Assembly: GCF_023017165.1 (NCBI RefSeq)
Contig: NZ_JALKBW010000001.1
Span: 1 to 64,000 of the forward strand
Length of the DNA: 64,000 nucleotides
Direction of reading: 5' to 3'
Source of the DNA: Gordonia alkaliphila
Lineage (GTDB): Bacteria > Actinomycetota > Actinomycetes > Mycobacteriales > Mycobacteriaceae
Below are positions 1-9,866 of this stretch, piece after piece. Positions within the stretch are counted from its first letter, which is position 1, and the number at the start of each line of letters is the position of its first letter. The position numbers and the translations under genes are program-made. A model generated the notes under the pieces. It made no database searches, was not told where the DNA came from, and worked only from the letters and a program-made list of their open reading frames with translations.

Positions 1-156
1 GCTCGACGGCCAGCGGACGTTGACCTGCGCGTGGACCTGGCCGACTACGCCCGTCTCATCGGCGGCGGTCGCACCACCGCCGATGCGACCGCCGTGCAGA
101 TCGAGGGCGACACGGCGCTCGGTGAGCGGATCGTCGCTCAGTCTCCACGCACATGA
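1..156 (+). CDS. C-terminal end of a maleylpyruvate isomerase/DinB-family mycothiol-dependent enzyme (partial)
   Basis: Only the last 51 codons lie in the window, reading in frame from base 1 to a TGA at 154-156. The tail contains the pattern 'GGGRTTADATAVQIEGDTAL' followed by GERIVA. This resembles the SCP2-like C-terminal lobe of actinobacterial maleylpyruvate isomerase family (TIGR03083/TIGR03084-like) proteins, which typically end in a 'G-D-x-A-L-G-x-R-(I/V)' segment. Those enzymes use mycothiol as a thiol cofactor. The substrate cannot be told from this fragment, and the metal-binding DinB domain lies upstream of the window. The family call rests on the tail alone, so it is moderate. Confidence 0.6.
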   Translation, partial: ARRPADVDLRVDLADYARLIGGGRTTADATAVQIEGDTALGERIVAQSPRT

Positions 157-279
157 TCTGACCGAGGTGCGGCCCGGCAGGACAAGGGCCGGACGGGAAC
201 CCGCTGCCGGTTTCGTGATCGATCCGGTACCTGCTCCCGGTTGCCAGGCGTGTTACCAGTGGGGTGCAATAGTACCACT

Positions 280-1149
280 GTGACTATTGATCTGAAACGA
301 CGACTCGCTCGCCGTGCTGCCCTCGCCGTGGCCGGCACCGCCGTCGCCGCCACCGCGCTGACCTGTGCCCCCGCCCCGGCCGAGGCCGACCCGATGAGCG
401 AGCTGATGGGCGTCGCCGGCCAGATCCTGCAGGAGCTGCCGGGCACGCCGAACCTGTCGGCCGACCTGCCGTCGCTGTTCACCCTGCTGCTCCCCGACGC
501 CGCCCCGCAGCTCCCGCCGAGCGGGGACCGTCGCACCTCCTGCCGCCAGGTGATCCACATCGGCGACTCCACGTCCGTCGGCATCGACGACCCCGCGAAG
601 TTCCCCGACGCCGCCGACCGTCTGAGCGCCCAGTACGAGCGCGTCGGCGCCGCGCGCACCGTCCTGAACGCCACCGGCGGGCGGTCCATCGTCGAACGCG
701 TCAACGGCGAGCCCAACGCGCTCGACGCCGTCACCACCGAGCGCACCCGCAACCCGCAGGGCTGCTGGGTGATCGCCATGGGCGTGAACGACGCCGCGAA
801 CGTGGGGGTCGGCAGCACGGTCTCCGCCGACGAGCGGATCGACGCGATCATGGCGGCGGTCGACGGCCAGTCGGTCCTCTGGCCCACCGTCGCGACCCGC
901 AACCCGTCGGTGCGCGGCTACGACGCGGCGAACATGGACCGTTTCAACGCCGCGTTGGCCCGCGCCGCGACCCGCCATCGGAACCTCCGCGTCTACGACT
1001 TCGCCGCCGACGCGCAGCCGAGCTGGTTCACCGACGACGGCATCCACTTCAACCAGTCCGGGACCACGCAACGGAACCGACTGTTCGCGACGGCGCTCGC
1101 CACCGCGTTCCCCGCCGCCGCCGGCACGCCGCGCGGCGTCGCCCGCTGA
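280..1149 (+). CDS. Secreted SGNH/GDSL-type hydrolase
   Basis: A 289-residue protein with an N-terminal signal peptide: a twin-arginine-rich n-region (KRRLARR), a hydrophobic Ala/Val core, and an APAEA cleavage-like site. The SGNH blocks are visible: block I GDST near residue 98, the block III-like 'MGVND' with its Asn near residue 170, and 'DGIHF' near residue 254 supplying the catalytic Asp and His. Such enzymes are esterases or deacetylases acting outside the membrane. I chose the GTG at 280 over the in-frame TTG at 241 because it begins the signal peptide directly. AATAGT, six bases upstream, may be a -10 for a leaderless mRNA. It is clearly paralogous to the C-terminal domain of the next gene, sharing 'RRTSC', 'NGEPNAL' and 'GCWV'. 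The two probably act on the same cell-envelope substrate, which is not known. Confidence 0.8.
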   Translation: MTIDLKRRLARRAALAVAGTAVAATALTCAPAPAEADPMSELMGVAGQILQELPGTPNLSADLPSLFTLLLPDAAPQLPPSGDRRTSCRQVIHIGDSTSVGIDDPAKFPDAADRLSAQYERVGAARTVLNATGGRSIVERVNGEPNALDAVTTERTRNPQGCWVIAMGVNDAANVGVGSTVSADERIDAIMAAVDGQSVLWPTVATRNPSVRGYDAANMDRFNAALARAATRHRNLRVYDFAADAQPSWFTDDGIHFNQSGTTQRNRLFATALATAFPAAAGTPRGVAR

Positions 1150-1381
1150 AGGGAGAACCGACCGGGGACAAGACCGAACCGGGACAAGCCGGTTCGCGAT
1201 GTGAGCACACTCACTGTCGACACGCCGAACAATCGTGGTGATTAGTCCGATCCGGGGACACGCGGTGCGCGGTCGCCGCGATATCGTGGTGCGTTGCGGC
1301 ATGAGTCTTCGCCCGTGAATCGTTCGTCGAGGGGCCGCACGGTACCTGTCGGCAACCATCGAGGAATGCGCGCTCTCCCCC

Positions 1382-3844
1382 ATGCCCCGCCCCACACACA
1401 ACTCTGCGTCCTACCTGCCGGCCCTCGACGGCCTCCGCGCGCTCGCGGTGGTCTTCGTGGTGCTCTATCACCTCGACGTTCCGGGGTTCGGCGGCGGGCT
1501 GCTCGGGGTCGGCATGTTCTTCACCCTCTCGGGCTTCCTGATCACCTCGCTGTTGATCTCCAGCCATGAGAAGACCGGCGGGCTGGGGCTGCGCACCTTC
1601 TGGATCCGGCGGTTCCGGCGCCTGGTCCCCGCCGTGGTCCTGGTTCTCGCCGCCACCCTGGTCACCGCCGCCGTCATGGTGCCCGACCAGCTCACCGGAT
1701 ACCTCTGGGAGTCCTTGGCGGCACTGTTCTACGTGAACAACTGGTACACGATCGCCTCCAGCACCTCGTACTTCGACCGCTTCGGCGGCCCCAGCCCGCT
1801 CAGCCACCTGTGGTCGCTGTCGATCGAAGAACAGTTCTACGTGGTGTGGCCGCTGGTGCTGGCGCTGCTGTACTTGATCGTCACACGACGCATCGGCATC
1901 ACACTGGTGACCGTCGGCCTGGCACTGGGTTCGTTCTATCTGCTCTACGACCTGGCCTCCCCCGTCCTGGACAACACCCGCGCCTACGAGGGCACCGACA
2001 CCCGTGCCGGCGGCCTGCTCCTCGGTGCCGCGATGGCCTTCTGGTGGCCGGCCCGCAAGCACCGCGTCACCCACACCCAACGCTGCTGGCTCGACGTCGC
2101 GGCGCTGGCCGGTCTCGCCGCGGTGATCTACCTCGTGGTCGCCACCAACGACACCTCGATGAGCCTCTACTCCTGGGGGCTGCTGGTGCTGACGCTGGCG
2201 ACGATGGCCGTCCTCGCCGCCGCCGTGGCCCCGCAGACGCTGGTGGCCACCCTCCTCGCCCTGCCGCCGCTGCGCTGGATCGGCGAGCGTTCCTACGGTC
2301 TGTACCTGTGGCACATGCCGGTGGTCGCGTTCGTCCCGCTCGCCGTCCGCACCGATGCGCCGTGGTTCAGCGCCCTGCTCGTCATCGGCATCACCGTGGT
2401 GCTGGCGACCCTGTCGTGGCGCTACGTCGAGGATCCGATCCGGCGCTACGGCTTCGTCGGCGCGCTCACCGGCAAGCACCACGACCCCGACGCCCCCGCG
2501 ACGCCGCCGGCCGCCGATCCCGCTCCCCGCGCGATCGTCGACGAGACGCCCGACCCCGACCCCGACGATCAGACCGCGACCCGGCCCGAATCGACCGCTC
2601 GCACCATCGTCGAGGAACCCGTCGACCTGACCGCGATCCTGAGCGGCCCGTCCGTACTCGCGGACGACGACGCCGAGGACCCCGACACCGAGAGCACCGA
2701 CGACGAGGGCACCGACGACGAACGCGCCGTCCGCGAGCCCTCGCTCGCGATGGTCGTGATGGACCACACCGACGACGCGGCCGGCACTCCCGCGGCGCTG
2801 CTCGACGCGGACGAGGCGGCGGAGGACTCCGCGGACGAGTCTGATGACGACACCAACGAAGGCCCCGCCGACGAAGCACCCGCCGAGGAACCCGCAGACG
2901 AGGAACCCACAGACGAGGAACCCACCGCCGAGGAACCCCTCGTCGTCGTGATCCCCGATCCGCACCGGCGCACCCGCACGCGTCGCGGCGCCTGGCGATC
3001 GGTGGGTGCGGTGACCGGCATCCTCTCGCTCGCCGCCGTGCTGATGATCGGCGCCAACCTACTGAACCCGGACATGGCGGTGGTGCGCGCCTTCTCCTCG
3101 TCCGCCGTCGACACCGACCTGGCGGACGACGAGGGGAAGCCGACCACCGAGCCGATAGGCCCGACCCTGCCCGCGGACCTCCGGCGCACCAGCTGCACCG
3201 AGGTGATCCACGTCGGCGATTCGACGTCGATCGGCATGGAGGACGTCGGTCTGCAGCCGGATCCCACGAAACGGCTTGCGGCACAGTACAAGCGGGTCGG
3301 TGCGAAGGAGTACCACTCGGACGTCGCGGGCGGACGCGCGAGCATCGAGCGCCTCAACGGCGAGCCCAATGCCCTCGAAGCCATCCAGACCGATCTCCAG
3401 CGCGGCTGGCAGGGCTGCTGGGTGATGGCCAAGGGCATCAACGACACCGCGAACGTGGAGGTCGGCGGTCCCGGACCGCTCGACATGCGCATCGATCTTC
3501 TGATGGAGCCCCTGAAGGGTCAGCCGGTGCTGTGGCCGACCATCTCCACCAACCGCCTCAATGAGAACCCGGCCTACAACAACCGGGCCATGGCGCGGTT
3601 CAACAAGGCGCTGATCCGCGCGTGCAAGCGCTACCCCAACCTGCGGGTCTACGACCTGGCCGGGGAAGTGAACGACAGCTGGTTCGAGGACGGCGTGCAC
3701 TTCACGCCGGAGGGCAACGCCGCCCGCGCCACCATGCTCGCGACCGCGCTGGCCACCGTGTACCCGGCGGACGATCTCGCCCCGTCCGGCTGCCTGCTGC
3801 GCTCGGTCGACGCCGTCCAGCCGCCGGCCGACCAGCAGAAGTAG
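1382..3844 (+). CDS. OafA/OatA-type membrane O-acyltransferase with C-terminal SGNH domain
   Basis: An 820-residue two-domain protein. Residues about 10-360 form an acyltransferase-3 membrane domain of about ten helices. It carries the hallmark 'LDGLRALAV' start, a candidate catalytic His30 (LYHLD) and 'FFTLSGFLI'. A very acidic Asp/Glu/Pro linker (about 365-525, with repeated 'EEPxxEEP' units near 500-520) leads to one more membrane helix (about 540-560). An extracytoplasmic SGNH domain follows, with GDST near 610 and DGVHF near 770. Proteins of this architecture move acetyl or other short acyl groups across the membrane onto cell-wall or lipid glycans. The SGNH domain is a close relative of the upstream gene's product. 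The stop lies three bases from the converging ahpE gene. Confidence 0.88.
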   Translation: MPRPTHNSASYLPALDGLRALAVVFVVLYHLDVPGFGGGLLGVGMFFTLSGFLITSLLISSHEKTGGLGLRTFWIRRFRRLVPAVVLVLAATLVTAAVMVPDQLTGYLWESLAALFYVNNWYTIASSTSYFDRFGGPSPLSHLWSLSIEEQFYVVWPLVLALLYLIVTRRIGITLVTVGLALGSFYLLYDLASPVLDNTRAYEGTDTRAGGLLLGAAMAFWWPARKHRVTHTQRCWLDVAALAGLAAVIYLVVATNDTSMSLYSWGLLVLTLATMAVLAAAVAPQTLVATLLALPPLRWIGERSYGLYLWHMPVVAFVPLAVRTDAPWFSALLVIGITVVLATLSWRYVEDPIRRYGFVGALTGKHHDPDAPATPPAADPAPRAIVDETPDPDPDDQTATRPESTARTIVEEPVDLTAILSGPSVLADDDAEDPDTESTDDEGTDDERAVREPSLAMVVMDHTDDAAGTPAALLDADEAAEDSADESDDDTNEGPADEAPAEEPADEEPTDEEPTAEEPLVVVIPDPHRRTRTRRGAWRSVGAVTGILSLAAVLMIGANLLNPDMAVVRAFSSSAVDTDLADDEGKPTTEPIGPTLPADLRRTSCTEVIHVGDSTSIGMEDVGLQPDPTKRLAAQYKRVGAKEYHSDVAGGRASIERLNGEPNALEAIQTDLQRGWQGCWVMAKGINDTANVEVGGPGPLDMRIDLLMEPLKGQPVLWPTISTNRLNENPAYNNRAMARFNKALIRACKRYPNLRVYDLAGEVNDSWFEDGVHFTPEGNAARATMLATALATVYPADDLAPSGCLLRSVDAVQPPADQQK

Positions 3845-3847
3845 TCG

Positions 3848-4318
3848 CTACTGCTCGAGGACGGCCAGGGCCGCGGCCCAGGTCTCCTCGGTGCGCGCTT
3901 CCCCGGGTCCGACCATCGCCGAGAAGGCGACGGTGCCGTCGACGTCCACCACGAACGTCCCCCGGTTGGGGATGCCGCGCGTGTCGTCGAATACGCCGTA
4001 CTCGGCGGCGACGGCGCCGTGCGGCCAGAAGTCGGCCAGGATCGGGAACAGGAAGCCCTGCGCCGACGACCACACCTTGTGGGTGGGCGGCGGGCCCACC
4101 GAGAGGCCGACGACGCTCAGTCCGCGCTTCTCGAACTCCGGCAGGTGATCGCGGAGGTAACCGAGTTCGCCTTCGCAGGTTCCGGTGAAGGCGAGCGGGA
4201 AGAAGACCAGGAGCACCGGCCCCTTCGCGCGCAGCGCGGCCAGGCCCACTTCCTGATTGTTCTGGTCCCGGAGCAGAAAGTCGGGCGCGACGGCGCCGAC
4301 CGGAATCGGGACGGCCAT
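3848..4318 (-). CDS. ahpE: One-cysteine peroxiredoxin, AhpE type
   Basis: A 156-residue thioredoxin-fold peroxidase. The peroxidatic cysteine is Cys48 in the motif 'PLAFTGTCEGEL', and there is no other cysteine, so it is a 1-Cys enzyme. It reduces hydroperoxides and peroxynitrite in the cytosol. The gene starts at the ATG whose first bases overlap the TGA of the DUF3052 gene (ATGA), so the two are translationally coupled. A longer frame reaching 4363 was rejected because it overlaps that gene. In Mycobacterium tuberculosis ahpE sits at the equivalent position in the same order next to aceE, which supports the symbol. Confidence 0.88.
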   Translation of the reverse strand: MAVPIPVGAVAPDFLLRDQNNQEVGLAALRAKGPVLLVFFPLAFTGTCEGELGYLRDHLPEFEKRGLSVVGLSVGPPPTHKVWSSAQGFLFPILADFWPHGAVAAEYGVFDDTRGIPNRGTFVVDVDGTVAFSAMVGPGEARTEETWAAALAVLEQ

Positions 4319-4731
4319 CAGCGCTTGCCGCGTGCGCGCGATTCCAGGCGCGAACCGGACCATTCGCCGAGGTTGATCACCTTGGTCTGGCTGAGGCCCG
4401 CGGTGGGCGCCGCCTCGGCGATCTCGGTCGGATCGACGTAGCCGTCCTGACCGGTCTTGGGCGAGACCACCCAGATGAAGCCGCCTTCGGCCAGCGGGCC
4501 GATCGCGTCAACCAGTGCGTCGACGAGGTCGCCGTCGCCGTCACGCCACCAGAGCAGGACCGCGTCCATCACGTCGACCGCGTCTTCGTCGAGCATCTCG
4601 TCGTCGATCAGATCCTCGATCGCGATCCGCAGATCGTCGTCGGTGTCCTCATCCCAGCCGAGCTCTTGAATCACCATTCCCTTGACGAATCCGAGCTTGC
4701 TGGCGTTGCCGCCCTCTGTGGTGGCTACCAC
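4318..4731 (-). CDS. DUF3052 family protein
   Basis: A 137-residue acidic protein of unknown biochemical role, conserved across actinobacteria as DUF3052. Visible features are an acidic helical stretch ('WDEDTDDDLR', 'DEMLDEDAVD') and a C-terminal 'VISPKTG'-like segment (here VVSPKTGQDGYV). The GTG start at 4731 is fixed by a strong ribosome site, GAGGAGG, nine bases upstream. It is the upstream member of a coupled pair with ahpE. The M. tuberculosis equivalent (Rv2239c) has the same neighbours. The function is not inferred. Confidence 0.82.
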   Translation of the reverse strand: MVATTEGGNASKLGFVKGMVIQELGWDEDTDDDLRIAIEDLIDDEMLDEDAVDVMDAVLLWWRDGDGDLVDALVDAIGPLAEGGFIWVVSPKTGQDGYVDPTEIAEAAPTAGLSQTKVINLGEWSGSRLESRARGKR

Positions 4732-4877
4732 CGGTTGTGACCTCCTCTTTCCAGTTCGACGGGCCCGCCTGCGCGAGCACCCCCCGAAGTCGATGGTTCG
4801 ACTGTCGACGCTAAGCCTAGAGGGTTGATCCCCACGGCGAACAGGCCTTACCCGCAATCGCGTGCTTCGACGACGAT

Positions 4878-5381
4878 TCAGTTGGTGCCGGTGGGCAGGA
4901 ATTCACCGCACGCATCGATGAGTTCGGTGCGTCGCGAGCCCCAATCGTCCATCGCCTTGTTCAGCGCCAGCTTGCGCCGTTGGCCGATCTGCTCGGACAG
5001 TTGCTCGGTCGCGGTCAGGAAGTCGTGCACCTTCGCGGCGAGGTCGTCGGGGACCGCCGGGGTCAATGCGGTGCGGATCAGATCGGCACCGGTGTCGAGC
5101 GTGTCGCGCGCATACCGGTCCTCGGTGTCGATCCGCCCGTAGTCGTGCGTCTGATTCAACCGGGCGACGAAGGCGTTGTAATCGCGGACCATCACCGCCG
5201 CCGACGTGATGGTCTGGCGGCAGACGCCGATGGCCGCGTCGATGCTCTGGCGGGATTCGGTGGTGACGGTGGTGACGCTGACCGACGGCGCGCCCGGCGC
5301 CGCCTTCTCCGCGCTGCATCCGGCCAGGACCACCGAGGCGAGCACAGCCACGAAGACACCGGTGTGCACCGCACCACGCAT
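4878..5381 (-). CDS. Putative lipoprotein
   Basis: A 167-residue exported protein. The ATG at 5381 follows a GGGGAGGAG ribosome site. The signal peptide ends in a canonical lipobox, LAGC, with Cys22 as the lipidation site, so the mature protein should be anchored to the outer face of the membrane. The rest is mostly helical, with two cysteines (in 'GVCRQ' and 'DACGEF') that could pair. No enzyme motif is visible. Position and length match the Rv2240c-type protein found next to aceE in mycobacteria. It diverges from aceE across a 272-base gap, in which I see no strong operator. Confidence 0.78.
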   Translation of the reverse strand: MRGAVHTGVFVAVLASVVLAGCSAEKAAPGAPSVSVTTVTTESRQSIDAAIGVCRQTITSAAVMVRDYNAFVARLNQTHDYGRIDTEDRYARDTLDTGADLIRTALTPAVPDDLAAKVHDFLTATEQLSEQIGQRRKLALNKAMDDWGSRRTELIDACGEFLPTGTN

Positions 5382-5653
5382 GTCCCGCTCCTCCCCACGA
5401 CCGACGAGCCGACTGCTCCCCGCGTCGACCGCCTCCCTGCGGCACGCTACTCCGCGCCGGACACCGTGTCCGAACAACGAGCCATGAGTGACTCGACACA
5501 TCTACTGCCATCGGCTGTGACATGGTGCACGATGGATCGTGCGGACGCTTCGCGACAAAGCGCCGCGCGCGGTCGCACCACCCTTCGCGACCGCGCAACC
5601 ACCGGTCTCGCCGACCCCCTGCGAGGCCGCGCGCAACGAGACAAGGTGACAAC

Positions 5654-8428
5654 GTGACTGATCAGGCCGACGAGAACGCAGGACCGCCGTCCAGCACCAA
5701 TCGAGTCAAGGTGATTCGCGACGGTGTCGCGAGCTACCTGGCCGACTCCGATCCGGGCGAGACCGATGAGTGGCTGGAGTCGTTCGACGCCATGCTCGAC
5801 GCCGCCGGCCCCGAGCGCGCGCGGTACCTGATGCTCCGCATGCTGGAGCGGGCCGACGACAAGCGCGTGCAGCTGCCGTCCCTCACGTCCACCGACTACG
5901 TCAACACCATCCCGACCGACCTCGAACCCGAATTCCCCGGCGACGAGGACATGGAACGCCGGTTCCGCTCGTACATCCGCTGGAACGCGGCCATCATGGT
6001 GCACCGCGCGCAGCGCCCCGGCATCGGCGTCGGCGGCCACATCTCCACCTACGCGTCGTCGGCCTCGCTCTACGAGGTCGGCTTCAACTACTTCTTCCGT
6101 GGTCTGGACCATCCCGGCGGCGGCGACCAGATCTTCATCCAGGGCCACGCCTCCCCCGGCATCTACGCCCGCGCCTTCCTCGAGGGGCGGATCGACGCCG
6201 ACCGCATGGACGGCTTCCGCCAGGAACACAGCCACGCCGGCCTCGGCGGCGGCCTGCCGTCGTACCCGCATCCCCGCCTGATGCCGGAGTTCTGGCAGTT
6301 CCCGACCGTCTCGATGGGGCTGGGGCCGATGAACGCGATCTACCAGGCCCGGTTCAACCGCTACCTGCACGACACCGGTATCAAGGACACCTCCCAGCAG
6401 CACGTGTGGGCGTTCCTCGGCGACGGCGAGATGGACGAGCCCGAATCGCGCGGTCTCGCGCAGATCGCGGCCATCAACCACCTCGACAACCTGACGTTCG
6501 TGGTGAACTGCAACCTGCAGCGGCTGGACGGCCCGGTGCGCGGCAACGGCAAGATCATCCAGGAACTGGAGTCGTTCTTCCGCGGCGCGGGCTGGAACGT
6601 CATCAAGGTGGTGTGGGGCCGCGAGTGGGACGCGCTGCTGCACGCCGACCAGGACGGCGCGCTGGTCAACCTGATGAACAAGACGCCCGACGGCGACTAC
6701 CAGACCTATCGCGCCAACGACGGCGGCTTCATCCGCGAGCACTTCTTCGGCCGCGATCCGCGCACCAAGGAACTGGTCGCGAACATGACCGACCAGGACA
6801 TCTGGAACCTCAAGCGCGGCGGCCACGACTACCGCAAGATCTACGCGGCCTACCAGGCGGCGCTGTCGCACAAGGGTCAGCCGACGGTGATCCTCGCGCA
6901 CACCATCAAGGGCTACACGCTCGGCGAGCACTTCGAGGGCCGCAACGCGACCCACCAGATGAAGAAGATGACGCTCGACGACCTCAAGGTGTTCCGCGAC
7001 ACCACGCACGTGCCGATCACCGACGCCGAACTCGAAGCCGACCCGACGATGCCGCCGTACTATCACCCGGGCATGAACTCCCCCGAGGTCGAGTACATGC
7101 TGCGCCGACGCACCGAGCTCGGCGGGTTCCTGCCCAGCCGCGAGTTCACGCCCAAGCCGCTGACCCCGGACACCTCCGCGGCCCTCAAGGCCGTCAGCAA
7201 CGGCTCCGGCAAGCAGCAGGTCGCCACCACCATGGCGCTGGTGCGCGTGTTCCGAGAGCTGTTGCGCGACAAGGAGATCGGCAAGCGGATCGTGCCGATC
7301 ATCCCCGACGAGGCCCGCACCTTCGGCATGGACTCCTGGTTCCCGACGCTGAAGATCTACAACCCGTCCGGGCAGCTGTACACGTCGGTCGACGCCGAGC
7401 TCATGCTCGCCTACAAGGAGGACTCCGCCGGCCGGATCCTGCACGAGGGCATCAGCGAAGCGGGCTCCACCGCCAGCTTCACGGCGGTGGGCACGTCGTA
7501 CGCCACCCACGGCGAACCGATGATCCCGCTGTACATCTTCTACTCGATGTTCGGCTTCCAGCGCACCGGCGACAGCTTCTGGGCCGCCGCCGACCAGATG
7601 ACGCACGGTTTCGTCATCGGCGCCACGGCGGGCCGCACCACCCTCACCGGCGAGGGCCTGCAGCACGCCGACGGCCATTCGCACCTGCTCGCCGCCACCA
7701 ACCCGGGCGTGGTCTCCTACGATCCGGCGTTCGCCTACGAGCTGGCGCACATCGTCTTCTCCGGCCTGGAGCGGATGTACGGCCCGGATCCGGAGCAGGT
7801 GTACTACTACATCACCGTCTACAACGAGCCCATCCACCAGCCGGCCCAGCCGGAGCAGCTCGACGTGGCCTCGCTGGTCCAGGGCGGCTACCTGTACCGC
7901 CCGGCACCCGAGCCGAAGCAGCATCGCGCGTCCATCCTGGTCTCCGGCGTCACCATGAGCGACGGGCTGGCGGCGCAGGAGATGCTGGCGCGCGACTGGG
8001 ACGTGGCCGCCGACGTGTACTCGGTGACCTCGTGGACCGAGATGGCCCGCGACGGCATCGCGTGCGACCGCGAAGAACTGCGCGAGAACATCGTTCGCCA
8101 GCCGTTCGTCACCGGACTCCTGGAGCAGAGCTCCGGACCGTTCATCGCCGCGTCGGACTACATGCGGGGCGTGCCGGAGCAGATCCGCGCCTACGTGCCG
8201 GGCACCTACCTGACGCTCGGCACCGACGGTTTCGGCTTCTCCGACACCCGCTCGGCGGCCCGTCGGGTCTTCAACGTCGACGCCGCGTCGATCGCGGTGG
8301 CCGTGCTGGTCGGACTCGCACGGGACGGCAAGATCGACCGCTCGGTGGCCGCCGACGCCGCAGTCAAGTATCAGATCACCGACGTGAACGCCGCACCCGC
8401 GAACACCGCCGATCCGGGAGTCGCCTAG
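5654..8428 (+). CDS. aceE: Pyruvate dehydrogenase E1 component (homodimeric)
   Basis: A 924-residue thiamine-diphosphate enzyme that decarboxylates pyruvate and passes the acetyl group to the E2 lipoyl domain, feeding acetyl-CoA into the TCA cycle and fatty acid synthesis. The ThDP/Mg motif '[12 protein letters not shown]...NCNLQ' lies near residues 256-290, and the length and full-length similarity are typical of single-chain AceE rather than the alpha/beta type. The GTG start has AAGGTG upstream. The open frame extends further 5', but that part lacks E1 similarity. It is followed after 30 bases by the PucR-type regulator and then the FAS-II genes, as in mycobacteria. Confidence 0.95.
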   Translation: MTDQADENAGPPSSTNRVKVIRDGVASYLADSDPGETDEWLESFDAMLDAAGPERARYLMLRMLERADDKRVQLPSLTSTDYVNTIPTDLEPEFPGDEDMERRFRSYIRWNAAIMVHRAQRPGIGVGGHISTYASSASLYEVGFNYFFRGLDHPGGGDQIFIQGHASPGIYARAFLEGRIDADRMDGFRQEHSHAGLGGGLPSYPHPRLMPEFWQFPTVSMGLGPMNAIYQARFNRYLHDTGIKDTSQQHVWAFLGDGEMDEPESRGLAQIAAINHLDNLTFVVNCNLQRLDGPVRGNGKIIQELESFFRGAGWNVIKVVWGREWDALLHADQDGALVNLMNKTPDGDYQTYRANDGGFIREHFFGRDPRTKELVANMTDQDIWNLKRGGHDYRKIYAAYQAALSHKGQPTVILAHTIKGYTLGEHFEGRNATHQMKKMTLDDLKVFRDTTHVPITDAELEADPTMPPYYHPGMNSPEVEYMLRRRTELGGFLPSREFTPKPLTPDTSAALKAVSNGSGKQQVATTMALVRVFRELLRDKEIGKRIVPIIPDEARTFGMDSWFPTLKIYNPSGQLYTSVDAELMLAYKEDSAGRILHEGISEAGSTASFTAVGTSYATHGEPMIPLYIFYSMFGFQRTGDSFWAAADQMTHGFVIGATAGRTTLTGEGLQHADGHSHLLAATNPGVVSYDPAFAYELAHIVFSGLERMYGPDPEQVYYYITVYNEPIHQPAQPEQLDVASLVQGGYLYRPAPEPKQHRASILVSGVTMSDGLAAQEMLARDWDVAADVYSVTSWTEMARDGIACDREELRENIVRQPFVTGLLEQSSGPFIAASDYMRGVPEQIRAYVPGTYLTLGTDGFGFSDTRSAARRVFNVDAASIAVAVLVGLARDGKIDRSVAADAAVKYQITDVNAAPANTADPGVA

Positions 8429-8446
8429 CACCTCGCAGTGAGCCAC

Positions 8447-8452
8447 TAGGCT
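8447..8452 (+). promoter_or_regulatory. Candidate -10 element for leaderless mabR mRNA
   Basis: TAGGCT fits the actinobacterial TANNNT -10 pattern and ends six bases before the GTG of mabR. That would place the transcription start on the start codon. No separate Shine-Dalgarno sequence is visible. This suggests mabR has its own promoter in addition to read-through from aceE. Confidence 0.5.
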
Positions 8453-8458
8453 GAAAGG

Positions 8459-9745
8459 GTGCCTGCCACCGCTGAACCGGACCGACCGGAGAACCCGGAA
8501 CATCCGGAACACGACATCGTGAGCGCCCTCGGGAAGCACGTGCCGACCGGGCCGTCCGTGCACGACGCCCTCCCGGACACGCTGCTGCGTCGCGTGAAGC
8601 AGTACAGTGGCCGCCTCTCCAACGAGGCGGTCACTGCCATGTCGACCCAGCTGCCGTATTTCGGCGACCTCGAGGCGTCGCAACGGGCCAGCGTGCAGCT
8701 GGTGGTGCAGACCGCCGTGGTGAACTTCGTCGACTGGATCCAGGATCCCGAAGGCAACATCAAATTCACCGTGCAGGCCTTCCAGGTGGTGCCGCAGGAT
8801 CTCGCGCGGCGCATCACCCTGCTCCAGACGGTGGAGATGGTCCGCGTGGCCATGGAGTTCTTCGAGAAGTGGCTGCCCCTGCTGGCGCGCGACGACGCGC
8901 AGCTGCGGGCGCTCACCGAAGCCGTGCTGCGCTACGGACGCGAGATCGGCTTCGCCGCAGCGGCCATCTACGCCGCCGCGGCCGAATCCCGCGGTGCCTG
9001 GGACTCCCGACTGGAGGCCCTCGTCGTCGACGACGTGATGCGCGGCGACACCGGGCCGCAGCTGATGTCGCGAGCCGCCGCCCTCAACTGGGACTCGGCG
9101 GCGCCGGCCACGGTGATCGTCGGCTCCCCGCCCCCGGAGCGGAACGTCTCGGTACCGCTGGCCATCCACAACACTGCCAAGCAGTACGACCGCGCCGCGC
9201 TGTCGGTGGTGCAGGGCCGCCGCCTCGTGACCATCATCAGCGGCACTCTCAACCCCACCGACCGATTCCTCACCGATCTGCTCGAGCATTTCGCCGACGC
9301 CCCCGTGGTGATCGGACCGACGATGCCCAATCTGGCCGCCTCCCCGGCGAGCGCCACCGAGGCGACGGCGGGCATCGAGGCCATCCGCGGTTGGCCGAGC
9401 GCACCGCGCCCCACCTACAGTTCCGATCTGCTGCCCGAACGCGCGCTCAACGGCGACCGCAGCGCGATGCGCACCATGACCGAGACGCTCGTCCTCCCGC
9501 TCGCCGATGCCGCAGGCACCTTGTCGACCACTCTGGGCGCCTTTCTGGACGCCGGAGGATCGATCGAAGCCGCGGCCCGCGCCTTGTACGTTCATCCAAA
9601 TACGATCCGGTATCGCCTCAAAAAGATCGCGGACGCCACCGGTCGTGACCCAAGTCACCCCCGCGACGCCTACGTCCTGCGTGTCGCAGGCACCGTCGGC
9701 CGATTGACACATTTCGACGACGAAACGTCATCCCAAACCACTTGA
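8459..9745 (+). CDS. mabR: PucR-family transcriptional regulator of the FAS-II operon (MabR-like)
   Basis: A 428-residue regulator. The C-terminal 60 residues form a PucR-type helix-turn-helix ('AAARALYVHPNTIRYRLKKI'), and the middle part has the GGDEF-like fold common in this family. It lies directly between aceE and fabD, the position of Rv2242 in M. tuberculosis, which was described as MabR, a regulator of the fasII operon. By that analogy it should bind upstream of fabD. A TTTGT-N9-ACAAA palindrome at 9867-9885 is a good candidate site. The GTG start at 8459 is preceded by a leaderless-type -10. Confidence 0.85.
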   Translation: MPATAEPDRPENPEHPEHDIVSALGKHVPTGPSVHDALPDTLLRRVKQYSGRLSNEAVTAMSTQLPYFGDLEASQRASVQLVVQTAVVNFVDWIQDPEGNIKFTVQAFQVVPQDLARRITLLQTVEMVRVAMEFFEKWLPLLARDDAQLRALTEAVLRYGREIGFAAAAIYAAAAESRGAWDSRLEALVVDDVMRGDTGPQLMSRAAALNWDSAAPATVIVGSPPPERNVSVPLAIHNTAKQYDRAALSVVQGRRLVTIISGTLNPTDRFLTDLLEHFADAPVVIGPTMPNLAASPASATEATAGIEAIRGWPSAPRPTYSSDLLPERALNGDRSAMRTMTETLVLPLADAAGTLSTTLGAFLDAGGSIEAAARALYVHPNTIRYRLKKIADATGRDPSHPRDAYVLRVAGTVGRLTHFDDETSSQTT

Positions 9746-9866
9746 GACCCACCAGCCTCCGCTTGTGGGCCACATCGGCGCTGGCAGAAGCACTCTTGCA
9801 ACGATTGTGTAACGGATCTCGGAGCGACAACGATGAGGGCAAGCCGCGGGGGTCACGCATCCCCCG

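Noticed and set aside
1200-1225. Short repeat GTGAG-CACA-CTCAC as an operator before the acyltransferase
   Set aside because: Arms of five bases are too short to separate from chance in GC-rich DNA, and no regulator lies nearby.
2466-3284. Arg-rich minus-strand frames opposite the acyltransferase linker
   Set aside because: Explained by the Asp/Glu codons of the acidic linker read backward; no motif.
5447-9712. A 1421-codon open frame on the minus strand opposite aceE and mabR
   Set aside because: Its translation is low-complexity Gly/Val/Arg/His-rich and mirrors the codon bias of the real plus-strand genes; it has no recognisable domain.
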